The notes under the pieces: model-generated
Told to the model about the DNA's origin: nothing
What the model saw: the letters and a program-made list of their open reading frames with translations, nothing else
Database searches by the model: none
Shown: positions 19,109 through 27,296 of the stretch, one piece after another
Layout: each line of letters opens with the position of its first letter
Numbering within the stretch: position 1 is the stretch's first letter
Program-made: the position numbers and the translations under genes
Source of the DNA: Nocardia fusca NBRC 14340
GTDB taxonomy: Bacteria; Actinomycetota; Actinomycetes; Mycobacteriales; Mycobacteriaceae
DNA length: 64,000 bases
Direction: 5' to 3'
Assembly: GCF_001618425.1 (NCBI RefSeq)
Contig: NZ_BDCU01000019.1
Location: 32,410-96,409, forward strand

Positions 19109-19318
19109 CTCGTCCCGGCCGGCCGACTGTCGCAACCCCATCGGCCAGGACCGCAATGCGAATCCGTCGTATGTCGGCCTGCACATTCCGGAGGGCTGTC
19201 GGCGGATCACCGTGCAGCACCTCCGTGGCGACGACCTGGCACGCGCGTGTGTCTCCGCTCGCGACAGCGGTCCGATTACCCGGCGTGGCGTGGTGGCCCT
19301 CGGCTCCGCGCCCGGCAC

Positions 19319-20020
19319 TCAGCTCTGTGGGCTCGGCGGGGCAGCGGGCGGATCGCCGCCGGCCGCACCGCCGAAGCCGGCCCCCGCACCGGCTCGGGCC
19401 GGATCGGCGGATGGCGCGGTGCCGGGTGGGCCGGGGCGATACGCCATGTCGTCGGACTCCGGATCGGCGTAGGGCTGGGGCCGGGAGTCGTCGAAGGCAC
19501 TGGCGAAACCGGTCCCGAGATCCTCGGCCGGGCTCAACCCGGCCAGCAGCAGGATCACCAGTCCGGCCAGCAGCGGCTGCACCACCAGCGCGAGCTGAGT
19601 GCCCAACTCCACGGGCAAGGCGACGATCCGACCGACCGGTGGGTCCTCGGGCCGCGAATTATCCCACGCGACAACCATGTTCCCGGACCACGCCATGACC
19701 CAGGCGCCGGCCACCGAGCCCAGCAGCAGCCCGGCGCACTGGAGGGGACCGCGCATCCGGCGCCACCGCCATGCCGCCACCGCCGACAGGAAACCGGTGA
19801 CCGCCCCGGCACCGGCGAACAACGCCGTCGCGTCGAACCGGTGCAGACTCTCTCCGACGAGCGCGGCGCCGCGGCCCGGCTCGACCACCAGCACCCGTTC
19901 GGTTGGCGCCAGTAGCCCCCACAGGGCGCCTACCAGCACGCTGACCAAAACCACCGCGAGCAACAGGACGAGGGCGGCGCGCATTTCACGACGCGTCCCG
20001 GCCCGGTTCCACCCGGCCAT
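19319..20020 (-). CDS. DUF2567 membrane protein
   Basis: A 233-residue integral membrane protein homologous in position and layout to M. tuberculosis Rv1591. It has hydrophobic segments at about 13-37, 65-85, 97-117 and 145-168, and a long proline/glycine/alanine-rich C-terminal tail. The ATG at 20020 comes 2 nt after the bsaP stop, so it is translated with bsaP from the bioB transcript. The role is unknown; its constant presence behind bioB-bsaP suggests either a link to biotin metabolism or simple co-transcription. Confidence 0.75.
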   Translation of the reverse strand: MAGWNRAGTRREMRAALVLLLAVVLVSVLVGALWGLLAPTERVLVVEPGRGAALVGESLHRFDATALFAGAGAVTGFLSAVAAWRWRRMRGPLQCAGLLLGSVAGAWVMAWSGNMVVAWDNSRPEDPPVGRIVALPVELGTQLALVVQPLLAGLVILLLAGLSPAEDLGTGFASAFDDSRPQPYADPESDDMAYRPGPPGTAPSADPARAGAGAGFGGAAGGDPPAAPPSPQS

Positions 20021-20022
20021 CG

Positions 20023-20250
20023 CTACCGCCTTTCCAGGCGGGCGGAATCGATCCGCCCGTGCCGGGAGCAGGTCGCCCACCAGCCGTCGGGGTCGATCTG
20101 CACCACCATGCGGCGGCCGCAGTGCTCGCAGAACCGCGGCGGTTCCAGCCCGAGTTCCACCGCCCGGGCGATCGGTTCGTCGAGTCCGGGCACGATCGGC
20201 CGGCCCGTGAACGGGTTGTAGCGCGCGTCCATATCGCCGACAGTACTCAC
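20023..20250 (-). CDS. bsaP: Biotin synthase auxiliary protein BsaP
   Basis: A 75-residue protein, counterpart of M. tuberculosis Rv1590, which is needed for BioB activity in mycobacteria. Four possible metal ligands are visible: Cys41, Cys44, Cys61 and His64 in C-x2-C ... C-x2-H. The N-terminal Y-N-P-F-T-G-R-P motif is characteristic. The start is the GTG at 20250 behind GAAGG; the ATG at 20232 would cut off six residues. It follows bioB after 32 nt and precedes the DUF2567 gene by 2 nt, the same order as in mycobacteria, so all three are probably one BioQ-controlled operon. Confidence 0.85.
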   Translation of the reverse strand: MSTVGDMDARYNPFTGRPIVPGLDEPIARAVELGLEPPRFCEHCGRRMVVQIDPDGWWATCSRHGRIDSARLERR

Positions 20251-20282
20251 GGCCTCGGCCCTTCCCCGGACGACATCGCCGA

Positions 20283-21320
20283 TCAGAAGGTTTCGTTGAG
20301 TGCTTTGATCGGCATCTCGAGTTCACCGAGCAGGTCCAGGTCCTGTTCGGCGGGACGGCCGAGGGTGGTGAGGTAGTTGCCCACGATCACCGCGTTGATA
20401 CCGCCGAGGATGCCCTGGCGGGCGCCGAGATCGCCAAGGGTGATCTCACGACCACCGGCGAACCGCAGCAGCGTCCGGGGCAGGGCGAGCCGGAATGCCG
20501 CGACGGCACGCAACGCGTCGGCGGCCGGGAGGACCTCGAGGTCACCGAAGGGCGTGCCCGGCCGCGGGTTGAGGAAGTTCAGCGGGACCTCGTCGGGTTC
20601 GAGTGCGGCCAGGTCGGCGGCGAATTCGGCGCGCTGTTCCAGACTTTCGCCCATCCCGAGGATGCCACCGCAGCAGACCTCCATCCCGGCCGCGCGCACC
20701 ATCCGCAGTGTGTTCCAGCGTTCTTCCCAGCTGTGTGTGGTGACCACGTTCGGGAAGTAGGACCGCGCGGTCTCCAGGTTGTGGTTGTAGCGGTGCACAC
20801 CCATCGCGGCCAGCCGGTCGACCTGGTCCTGGGTGAGCATGCCGAGCGAACAGGCGACCTGGATGTCGACCTCGTTGCGGATGGCCTCGACACCGGCGGC
20901 CACCTGGGCCATCAGCCGCTCGTCGGGTCCGCGCACCGCGGCGACGATGCAGAATTCGGTGGCGCCGGTCTTGGCGGTCTGTTTGGCCGCCTCCACCAGG
21001 CTCGGGATATCCAGCCAGGCCGCGCGCACGGGTGATTGGAACAGGCCCGACTGGGAGCAGAAATGGCAATCCTCCGGGCAGCCGCCGGTCTTGAGGCTGA
21101 TGATGCCCTCGACCTCCACCTCGGGACCGCACCACTTCATCCGTACCTCGTGGGCGAGTTCGAGCAGGGGTTCGAGACGGTCGTCGCCGAGGCGTAGGAC
21201 GTCGAGGGTCTGCTCCCGGGTCAGCCCGATTCCGCGCTCCAGGACCTGGTCCCGCGCCAGGGTCAGCACGTCCTCGGTGGTGGCGGCGGTATCGGGTGTC
21301 CCGGCGGGTGCCTGTGTCAC
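20283..21320 (-). CDS. bioB: Biotin synthase
   Basis: Radical-SAM enzyme that inserts sulphur into dethiobiotin. The 345-residue chain has the C-x3-C-x2-C cluster motif (Cys81, Cys85, Cys88), the Y-N-H-N-L-E-T segment near 195 and the late R-x-x-R-I/E-type strand at A-G-G-R-E-I-T-L. The GTG at 21320 has GAAGGGAA 8 nt upstream. Two BioQ boxes lie 60-110 nt upstream between it and the divergent repressor gene bioQ. The downstream bsaP gene encodes its auxiliary protein. Confidence 0.97.
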   Translation of the reverse strand: MTQAPAGTPDTAATTEDVLTLARDQVLERGIGLTREQTLDVLRLGDDRLEPLLELAHEVRMKWCGPEVEVEGIISLKTGGCPEDCHFCSQSGLFQSPVRAAWLDIPSLVEAAKQTAKTGATEFCIVAAVRGPDERLMAQVAAGVEAIRNEVDIQVACSLGMLTQDQVDRLAAMGVHRYNHNLETARSYFPNVVTTHSWEERWNTLRMVRAAGMEVCCGGILGMGESLEQRAEFAADLAALEPDEVPLNFLNPRPGTPFGDLEVLPAADALRAVAAFRLALPRTLLRFAGGREITLGDLGARQGILGGINAVIVGNYLTTLGRPAEQDLDLLGELEMPIKALNETF

Positions 21321-21378
21321 GGGCGGTTCCCTTCGTCCGAAAGGTTTTCCTGGCTCCCATCCGCGCGGAATCCAGGAC

Positions 21379-21393
21379 TTGAACAGTGTTCAG
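21379..21393. promoter_or_regulatory. BioQ operator 1
   Basis: TTGAACAGTGTTCAG, a TGAAC-N3-GTTCA dyad in the bioB-bioQ divergent gap. It matches the TGAAC-N3-GTTCA/GTTAC-type site of actinobacterial BioQ. Confidence 0.85.
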
Positions 21394-21412
21394 GACAGGG
21401 TAGCGCCAAAGC

Positions 21413-21427
21413 TTGAACAGTGTTCAG
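21413..21427. promoter_or_regulatory. BioQ operator 2
   Basis: An identical copy of operator 1, with its centre 34 bp away (about three helical turns), so two BioQ dimers could sit on one DNA face between the divergent genes. Confidence 0.85.
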
Positions 21428-21474
21428 GCTGGGGTAGCGTCAGGAGGAGTCAGCGATATCGGGAGGTCCGCACC

Positions 21475-22059
21475 GTGCAGTTACACCGGGACGACGTCGT
21501 GGACGGCGCCATCGCCATCCTCGACCAGTACGGCCTGGCCGACCTCACCATGCGTCGGCTCGCCGGCGCGCTGCGGGTCCAGCCCGGCGCGCTGTACTGG
21601 CATTTCCCGAACAAACAGGCACTGCTCGGCGCCGTGGCCGACCGGATCCTCGCCCCGATGGAGCACCCGGTACGCGCCGGCGACTGGTCGGGAGCACTCG
21701 CCGAGCTGGCCCATCGACTGCGCGACTGCCTGCTCACCTACCGGGACGGCGCGGAACTGGTCTCGGCCACCTACGCCTCCCGCCTGACCACCAGCAAGGG
21801 CCGGGAACGACTCGCCGCCGCGGTCATCCGCGCCGGGATTCCGCGCGCGGAGGCCGAACTCGCCGCGTACACGCTGCTGTACTACGTGCTCGGGCACACC
21901 GTCGACGAACAGTCCCGGATGCAGATGGACTCGGCCGGCGCCCTGGCCGCGGAGACCGGCGCCCTCGCCGCGTCCGAGGATCCGACGGCCCGCTTCGATT
22001 TCGGCCTGCAACTGTTCACCGCCGGTATCCGGCACCGCCTCGGCGCCGAGATCCGCTGA
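21475..22059 (+). CDS. bioQ: BioQ, TetR-family repressor of biotin genes
   Basis: A 194-residue TetR-type protein. Residues 4-50 form the helix-turn-helix (V-V-D-G-A-I-A-I-L, M-R-R-L-A-G-A-L-R-V-Q-P-G-A-L-Y-W-H-F-P-N-K); the rest is the helical ligand domain. The GTG at 21475 follows GGGAGG by 8 nt; the longer open frame upstream is on the bioB antisense and is not coding. Its position beside bioB and four matching dyads near bioB/bioQ, bioF and bioA identify it as BioQ. In corynebacteria and mycobacteria BioQ represses biotin synthesis genes when biotin is sufficient. Confidence 0.9.
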   Translation: MQLHRDDVVDGAIAILDQYGLADLTMRRLAGALRVQPGALYWHFPNKQALLGAVADRILAPMEHPVRAGDWSGALAELAHRLRDCLLTYRDGAELVSATYASRLTTSKGRERLAAAVIRAGIPRAEAELAAYTLLYYVLGHTVDEQSRMQMDSAGALAAETGALAASEDPTARFDFGLQLFTAGIRHRLGAEIR

Positions 22060-22105
22060 CCGCGGGGGGCGCGCGGCCCTCGACCGAGGGACACTCGACA
22101 CAACC

Positions 22106-22127
22106 TTGAACACCGTTCAAGTATGGT
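22106..22127 (+). promoter_or_regulatory. BioQ operator 3 with leaderless bioF promoter
   Basis: The perfect dyad TTGAACACCGTTCAA (22106-22120) is followed after one base by the -10 hexamer TATGGT (22122-22127), and the bioF GTG comes 6 nt later. Bound BioQ would cover the spacer of the promoter. Confidence 0.85.
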
Positions 22128-22133
22128 GCCTCC

Positions 22134-23288
22134 GTGACCCACGATCCACTGGCCTGGCTCGACGACAACGCCGCCGCGCGCACCACCGCCGGACTACGAC
22201 GGCGCCTACGACCGCGCCCGGCCGTCGCGACCGGCCTGGATCTGGCTTCCAACGACTACCTCGGGCTCGCCCGGCACCCCGAGGTGATCACGGGAGCCGT
22301 CGAGGCCGTGCACCGGTGGGGCGCGGGGTCCACCGGTTCACGGCTGGTCACCGGGACGACCACCGACCACGAACTTCTCGAAACCGAACTGGCGGAGTTC
22401 ACCGGATTCGCGGCGGGGTTGGTGTTCGCCTCCGGCTACGCCGCCAACCTGGGCGCCGTCACCGCCCTGGCCGGCCGGGGTTCGCTGATCGTCTCCGATG
22501 CCGGCTGCCACGCCTCCCTCGTGGACGCCTGCCGCCTGTCCCGCGCCCGGGTGGAGATCGCGCCGCATCGCGATATCGGCGCGGTACGCCGGCTGCTGGC
22601 CACCCGCAGCGAGGAACGCGCCCTGGTACTCACCGATTCGGTGTTCAGCGCCGACGGCGACCTCGCACCGCTGGCCGAACTCCACCGGGTGACCCGCGCA
22701 CACGGCGCGGTACTGCTGGTCGACGAGGCGCACGGGCTGGGTGTGCGCGGTGCCGGCGGACGCGGGCTCGTCCACGAGACCGGACTGGCCGGCGAACCCG
22801 ACGTGGTGGTGACCGCGACCCTGTCGAAGGCCCTCGCCGCCCAGGGCGGCGTGGTCCTCGGCGCCGGGCGGATCCGGGCGCACCTGATCGATACGGCCCG
22901 CACCATGATCTTCGACACCGGCCTGGCGCCGGCTGCCGTCGGTGCCGCCCGCGCCGCACTGCGGATCCTGCGCGGGGACCCCGGACTGCCCCGGCGCGTG
23001 CTGGACCGGGCGGCCGAGATAGCCCGGATCGCCGGTGTGGCCACCCCTGATTCGGCGGTCGTCCCGGTGGTGCTGGGCGAGCCCCGGGTCGCCTACGAGG
23101 CGGCGGTGGCCTGTCGCGAACAGGGCCTGGAGGTCGGCTGTTTCCGGCCCCCGTCGGTGCCGGAGGGCACCTCCCGGCTGCGGATCACCGCCCGCGCCGA
23201 CCTGTCGGCCGCCGATCTCGCCACCATCGCCGCCGTCCTGACCCCGGTTCTCGTCCGGGCCCGCGGTGCCGGGGCGGTGGCGATATGA
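22134..23288 (+). CDS. bioF: 8-amino-7-oxononanoate synthase
   Basis: PLP enzyme that condenses pimeloyl-thioester with alanine. The 384-residue chain shows L-A-S-N-D-Y-L-G-L near 38, the cofactor-stacking S-D-A-G-C-H-A-S region near 121, the D-E-A-H segment in L-L-V-D-E-A-H-G-L and the PLP lysine in T-L-S-K-A-L-A. The GTG start coincides with the expected mRNA 5' end (leaderless). The stop codon overlaps an ATG (ATGA at 23285), evidently the original bioD start, which is now cut off from bioD by the TnpB element. Confidence 0.95.
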   Translation: MTHDPLAWLDDNAAARTTAGLRRRLRPRPAVATGLDLASNDYLGLARHPEVITGAVEAVHRWGAGSTGSRLVTGTTTDHELLETELAEFTGFAAGLVFASGYAANLGAVTALAGRGSLIVSDAGCHASLVDACRLSRARVEIAPHRDIGAVRRLLATRSEERALVLTDSVFSADGDLAPLAELHRVTRAHGAVLLVDEAHGLGVRGAGGRGLVHETGLAGEPDVVVTATLSKALAAQGGVVLGAGRIRAHLIDTARTMIFDTGLAPAAVGAARAALRILRGDPGLPRRVLDRAAEIARIAGVATPDSAVVPVVLGEPRVAYEAAVACREQGLEVGCFRPPSVPEGTSRLRITARADLSAADLATIAAVLTPVLVRARGAGAVAI

Positions 23289-23290
23289 CC

Positions 23291-24389
23291 GGGAAGCGTA
23301 GCGCGCATGCCCGGTCCTTCAGGGCCGGGCCTGCGTATCGAGTGTGTCGGTGGTCGACAGTAGGTTTGGGTTGTGCAGCTTCGGTACAACTATCGCGTCT
23401 ACCCGACGCCCGGCCAACAGGTCTTGTTGGCTCGTGCGTTCGGGTGCGCGCGGGTGGTGTACAACGACGCGCTCCGCGCCCGCCGGGACGCGTACGTGTC
23501 CGGGGAGAAGATCTCCGACACCGAAGTGCAGCGCCGTGTCGTCACCGAAGCGAAGAAGACCCCAAAACGTGCATGGTTGGGCGACATAGCATCGGTTGCG
23601 TTGGTCCAGGCATGTCAGGACGCTCGTTTGATCAAGGATGCGGCCGGGCGGTATTTCGCGTCGTTCGTGGTGCAGGTTACCGAGCAACCGTTGCCCGAGA
23701 CAGGCAGCGAGGTGGGTATCGACCTCGGACTCACAACGTTCGCTGTCCTGTCGACCGGCAAAACCATCGCCTCGCCGCGATTCCTGCGCCACGCCGAACG
23801 CCGGTTGCGGAAAGCGCAGCAGAGCCTTTCCCGCAAGGAGAAAGGTTCGAAGAACCGAGCCAAGGCCCGCGTGCGGGTCGCGAAGGCTCACGCCAGGGTC
23901 GCGGACACGCGGCGGGACTGGGCGCACAAGCATTCCACGACGATCGTCCGCGACAACCAAGCGATATTCGTCGAGGACCTTGCTGTGTCCGGTCTGGCCC
24001 GCACGCGGTTGGCGAAATCGGTCCACGATGCCGGGTGGGGCATGTTCACCCGCATGCTGGAAGAGAAAGCCGCCCGATACGGGCGGACCTTCGCCAAGGT
24101 GGATCGCTGGTTCCCCTCCACCCGAATGTGCTCGGTCTGCGGGGTCTTGAGCGGGAAGAAACCCCTGCACGTCCGGAAATGGACATGCACGTGCGGAACC
24201 GTTCACGACCGCGATCTCAACGCGGCCGAGAACATACTCGCGGCCGGACGGGCCGAGAGGTTGAACGCCTGCGGAGGGGCGGTAAGTCCCGCCGCTTAGC
24301 GGAAGGCACGCCCCTGTGAAACAGGAACCCACCGCAGAACCGCAAGGTTCAGGAGGAATCCCGGTCGAACACGGCCGGGAGGACGTCAA
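23291..24389 (+). mobile_element. IS200/IS605-type element carrying only tnpB
   Basis: An element of about 1.1 kb between the bioF stop and the body of bioD. The left end has a hairpin with arms GCCCGG (23309-23314) and CCGGGC (23325-23330) around TCCTTCAGG. The right end has a matching hairpin with arms TCCCGG (24359-24364) and CCGGGA (24375-24380), followed by GGACGTCAA, the layout of IS1341/IS605-group ends. No tnpA is present, so it depends on a transposase elsewhere. Flanking sequence fits insertion a few bases after the original bioD ATG at 23285. The exact boundaries are uncertain by a few bases. Confidence 0.75.
23373..24299 (+). CDS. tnpB: TnpB (OrfB) RNA-guided nuclease, internally shortened
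   Basis: A 308-residue TnpB; usual length is near 380-400. The N-terminus ([10 protein letters not shown]) and the RuvC domain are intact: RuvC-I Asp in G-I-D-L-G-L-T-T-F, RuvC-II Glu in V-E-D-L-A-V, RuvC-III Asp in D-R-D-L-N-A-A, with a C-x2-C and a C-x-C pair for the zinc knuckle. Between [12 protein letters not shown] and [11 protein letters not shown] about 80 residues of the usual middle (the rest of the recognition/wedge region) are absent, in frame. Guide-RNA binding is probably impaired although the nuclease site is complete. Start is the GTG at 23373. Confidence 0.85.
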   Translation: MQLRYNYRVYPTPGQQVLLARAFGCARVVYNDALRARRDAYVSGEKISDTEVQRRVVTEAKKTPKRAWLGDIASVALVQACQDARLIKDAAGRYFASFVVQVTEQPLPETGSEVGIDLGLTTFAVLSTGKTIASPRFLRHAERRLRKAQQSLSRKEKGSKNRAKARVRVAKAHARVADTRRDWAHKHSTTIVRDNQAIFVEDLAVSGLARTRLAKSVHDAGWGMFTRMLEEKAARYGRTFAKVDRWFPSTRMCSVCGVLSGKKPLHVRKWTCTCGTVHDRDLNAAENILAAGRAERLNACGGAVSPAA

Positions 24390-24409
24390 CCTGCTCTTCG
24401 TCACCGGCA
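24200..24409 (+). ncRNA. Probable omegaRNA (reRNA) of the TnpB element with guide into bioD
   Basis: In TnpB elements the guide RNA covers the 3' end of tnpB and the right element end, and its guide is the first bases outside the element. Here the right end is G/C-rich and hairpin-forming (24270-24389), and the following host bases 24390-24409 belong to bioD. The 5' limit is only a guess from known systems. Because the element's TnpB is shortened, the RNA may have no active partner here. Confidence 0.4.
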
Positions 24410-25116
24410 CCTCGACCGAGGTCGGCAAAACCGTCACCACCGCCGCACTGGCCGCGGTCGCGGCCGCGGCGGGTCGCGAGGTCGCCGTCTGCAAACCCGC
24501 CCAGACCGGTATCGCCCCCGGCGAACCCGGTGATCTCGCCGTCGTCACCGCCCTCGCCGGAGTGACCCGGACCGTCGAACCGGCCCGCTACCCCGAACCG
24601 CTGGCCCCCGCCACGGCCGCCCGCCGCTGCGGCGCTCCGCTGCTCACCCTGGCCGAAACCGCCGCCGCCATCGCCGATCTCGGATCCGCCGACCTGGTGC
24701 TGGTGGAAGGCGCGGGCGGACTGCTGGTCCGGCTCGGCGAATTCACCCTGCTCGATCTCGCCCGGGAACTGGCGGCCCCGGTGCTGGTGGTCGCCGCTCC
24801 CGGCCTCGGCACCCTCAATCACAGCGAACTCACCACCTGGGCGCTGCGGCAGGCCGGGGTGGAATGCGCGGGCCTGGTGGTGGGTTCGTGGCCCGAACGA
24901 CCCGACCTCGCGACCCGGACCAACCGCGCGGACCTGCCGCGGGTCACCGGCGTCGAACTCGTCGGTGCCGTACCGGCGGGTGCGGGGTCGTGGCGCCCGG
25001 AACGTTTCCGGGCGGCGGCCCCGGGCTGGTTCGACCGGTCCTGGGCCGAGCGGTATCTCGGACCGGCCGCCACCGAACCGGGGATTCATCCACCGATCGC
25101 CGCCTCGGCTCCTTAA
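24316..25116 (+). CDS. bioD: Dethiobiotin synthetase, N-terminus replaced by insertion element
   Basis: ATP-dependent enzyme closing the ureido ring of dethiobiotin. The conserved chain starts at [14 protein letters not shown] (the P-loop). The only canonical start in frame is the GTG at 24316, which lies inside the right end of the TnpB element, behind GGAAGG; it adds 24 element-encoded residues. The original ATG, overlapping the bioF stop, is 1.1 kb upstream. A CTG at 24391 preceded by GGGAGG at 8 nt is a non-standard alternative that would yield a normal-sized protein. The catalytic core appears intact, so bioD may still work, but expression is no longer coupled to bioF. Confidence 0.88.
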   Translation: MKQEPTAEPQGSGGIPVEHGREDVNLLFVTGTSTEVGKTVTTAALAAVAAAAGREVAVCKPAQTGIAPGEPGDLAVVTALAGVTRTVEPARYPEPLAPATAARRCGAPLLTLAETAAAIADLGSADLVLVEGAGGLLVRLGEFTLLDLARELAAPVLVVAAPGLGTLNHSELTTWALRQAGVECAGLVVGSWPERPDLATRTNRADLPRVTGVELVGAVPAGAGSWRPERFRAAAPGWFDRSWAERYLGPAATEPGIHPPIAASAP

Positions 25117-25277
25117 GGTTCGGGTACGGCCACCACGCGAATCGGGCGAGCGAGACGCGGCGCGCGCCTCGGTCCACGCGACGCCGGGCACGCTCGTCAC
25201 GCTCGCGGAGGGCCGGGCGATCCCGGCACCGGCCGGTCGCCACTGCCCTGCCGGAAGTCGTACGAGGAAGGCACCGT

Positions 25278-26450
25278 ATGCGCCCGCACCGGACCGGCGA
25301 ACCCGATCCCGCCGATGCCGCGACCGCGCCGCTGTGGCGGGCGGTGCAGGCCTTCCGGCTGGTTACTCTGCTGTACGCGGTGGGTCAGCAGATCGCCTCC
25401 GTGCAGTACTACGAGAACCAGCGGCTGAGCTGGGTTTTCATCGCGCTCATGGTGCTCTGGTCGGGAGTCTCGGCACTGCTGCTCGCCCAGTGGCACACCC
25501 CCGATACCGCACGCACCCGCACGCTGGTGGTGGTCGGCGACCATCTCGTGGTCCTCGGCCTGATCGCGGCGACACCGCTGGTCGCCGACTACGACTGGTA
25601 CCACGGCCATCAGCCCCTACCCACCACCATGTGGTCGGCGAACGCGGTGATCTCGGCCGCCATTCTGCGCGGCCCCGTCGCGGGAGTCGTCTCGGGCCTG
25701 GTCGTCGCGGCCACCATCATCACCATGCGACAGCAATGGGGCCAGGATGTCTGGGCCGATGCCACCGCCCCGGTGCTGGTTTCGGTGGGCCTGGCGCTGG
25801 GTCTGGCCGCGAATACGGCGCGGCGCGCCCAGGCGCAGCTCCAGCGGGCGGTGCGGCTCACCGCGGCCGCCGCGGAACGGGAACGGCTGGCGCGGCAGGT
25901 GCACGACGGCGTCCTGCAGATCCTCTCCTACATCACCCGGCGCGGCACCGCGATCGGCGGCCCGGCCACCGAACTGGCCCAGCGCGCCGAGGAACAGGAG
26001 ATCGCGCTACGGCGGCTCATCTCCGAACAGGGCGCCGCGTCCGGGGGCGACGCGACGACCGTCGACCTGCGTCCGCTGCTCACCGCGTACGCCGCGCCGG
26101 ACGTGGTGGTCTCGACCCCCGGCGATCCGGTGCGGCTCGGCCGCTGGACCGCCGACGAGATCGCCGCCGCCGTCGCGGCCGCCCTCACCAATGTGAAGTT
26201 GCACGCGGGCCCGGCGGCCCGGGCGTTCGTGCTGCTGGAGGACACCGGCCCGGAGCTGATCGTGAGCGTGCGCGACGACGGGGTCGGGATCGCGCCCGGC
26301 CGGCTCACCGAGGCCGAGAACGAGGGCCGGATGGGGGTGTCGCGATCGATCACCGGCCGGATCGCGGCGCTGGGCGGCACCGCCGAACTGCTCACCGCGG
26401 CCACCGTCGGCGAGGGCACCGAATGGGAGTTCCGTATTCCCCGCGGGTGA
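25278..26450 (+). CDS. macS: MacS-family sensor histidine kinase
   Basis: A 390-residue membrane kinase. The N-terminal half has about five or six hydrophobic segments (roughly 28-45, 52-70, 82-103, 120-150, 163-180); then comes the dimerisation box R-L-A-R-Q-V-H-D-G-V-L-Q (phospho-acceptor His209) of the HisKA_3 group and a HATPase with D-D-G-V-G-I and a final G-E-G-T-E-W-E-F. The ATG at 25278 follows GAGGAAGG. It is followed after 83 nt by its NarL-type partner. In Streptomyces the MacRS pair controls membrane-protein genes. Confidence 0.85.
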   Translation: MRPHRTGEPDPADAATAPLWRAVQAFRLVTLLYAVGQQIASVQYYENQRLSWVFIALMVLWSGVSALLLAQWHTPDTARTRTLVVVGDHLVVLGLIAATPLVADYDWYHGHQPLPTTMWSANAVISAAILRGPVAGVVSGLVVAATIITMRQQWGQDVWADATAPVLVSVGLALGLAANTARRAQAQLQRAVRLTAAAAERERLARQVHDGVLQILSYITRRGTAIGGPATELAQRAEEQEIALRRLISEQGAASGGDATTVDLRPLLTAYAAPDVVVSTPGDPVRLGRWTADEIAAAVAAALTNVKLHAGPAARAFVLLEDTGPELIVSVRDDGVGIAPGRLTEAENEGRMGVSRSITGRIAALGGTAELLTAATVGEGTEWEFRIPRG

Positions 26451-26533
26451 ACCTGTCCCGGGTGTCCGGCACCCGGGCGCGCCCCGTGGCTCTGGCAGGA
26501 TGAGGACGGCGCGAACGCGGAAGGAGCGGCGGC

Positions 26534-27202
26534 GTGAGCGGACAGGCGGCGCAGACGATTTCGGTGATGGTGGTCGACGACCACCCGATCTGGCGCGAGG
26601 GGGTGTCCCGCGATCTCACCGAGGCCGGTTTCCGGGTGGCCGCCACCGCCGAGGACGCCGCGGCCGCCACCCGCCGGGCCGCCGCGACCCGGCCACAGGT
26701 GGTGCTGATGGATATGCAGCTGCCCGACGGCAACGGGGCGCTGGCCACCGCCGAGGTGCTGCGGGTGTCCCCGGAGAGCCGGGTCCTGATCCTCTCCGCG
26801 TCGGGCGAACGCGACGATGTGCTGGACGCGGTGAAGGCCGGGGCCTCCGGCTATCTGGTGAAGAGCGCGTCGGCCGCCGAACTGATCGCCGCGGTCCGCG
26901 CGACGGCCGCCGGGCAGGCGGTGTTCACCCCTGGACTGGCCGGCCTGGTCCTGGGTGAGTACCGCCGGATGGCCACCGCCCCGGCCGATCCCGGCGCCCC
27001 GCACCGGCCCGCGCTGACCGACCGGGAGACCGAAGTGCTGCGGCTGGTCGCCAAGGGCCTGTCCGCGAAACAGATCGCGACCCGGTTGGATCTGAGCCAT
27101 CGCACGGTCGAAAACCATGTGCAGGCAACCCTGCGTAAACTACAGCTCGCCAATCGGGTCGAGCTCACCCGCTACGTGATCGAGCAGGGGCTCGACGACT
27201 GA
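26534..27202 (+). CDS. NarL/LuxR-type response regulator (MacR-like)
   Basis: A 222-residue two-domain regulator: receiver with D-D-H near 15-17, phospho-accepting Asp60 in V-V-L-M-D-M-Q-L-P and Lys near 110, then a LuxR helix-turn-helix (L-T-D-R-E-T-E-V-L-R-L ... S-H-R-T-V-E-N-H-V). The GTG at 26534 has AAGGAG 7 nt upstream. It pairs with the preceding MacS kinase. A likely target is the next gene, a DUF2339 protein, since a MacR-like 7-2-7 box lies 35 nt before its ATG. Confidence 0.9.
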   Translation: MSGQAAQTISVMVVDDHPIWREGVSRDLTEAGFRVAATAEDAAAATRRAAATRPQVVLMDMQLPDGNGALATAEVLRVSPESRVLILSASGERDDVLDAVKAGASGYLVKSASAAELIAAVRATAAGQAVFTPGLAGLVLGEYRRMATAPADPGAPHRPALTDRETEVLRLVAKGLSAKQIATRLDLSHRTVENHVQATLRKLQLANRVELTRYVIEQGLDD

Positions 27203-27246
27203 GCCGCAGTCGATTCAGGTAATTCGGGTAGATCCCGGCGCCGGCC

Positions 27247-27262
27247 CGAGTAGTCCTACTCA
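27247..27262. promoter_or_regulatory. MacR-like box CGAGTAG-N2-CTACTCA
   Basis: A 7-2-7 inverted repeat in the gap between the response regulator and the DUF2339 gene. It has the geometry of the Streptomyces MacR box (TGAGTAC-N2-GTACTCA as I recall it) and shares its GAGTA/TACTC arms. Confidence 0.55.
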
Positions 27263-27296
27263 TCCGCGCGGCCCGGGGGCCGCCGACCATCGAGGT

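Noticed and set aside
18978..19318. Short minus-strand frames reading VSLCPCVP repeats
   Set aside because: Direct translation of the 8-bp minisatellite; all frames stay open because the unit lacks stops. No start signal or flanking protein sequence.
23285..24319. 344-codon frame starting at the bioF stop overlap
   Set aside because: It is the old bioD ATG reading into the insertion element in a frame different from tnpB; only its first codons are relevant.
24864..25277. Upstream extension of the MacS kinase frame
   Set aside because: It overlaps bioD in another frame and is Arg-rich; ATG 25278 has a good ribosome site.
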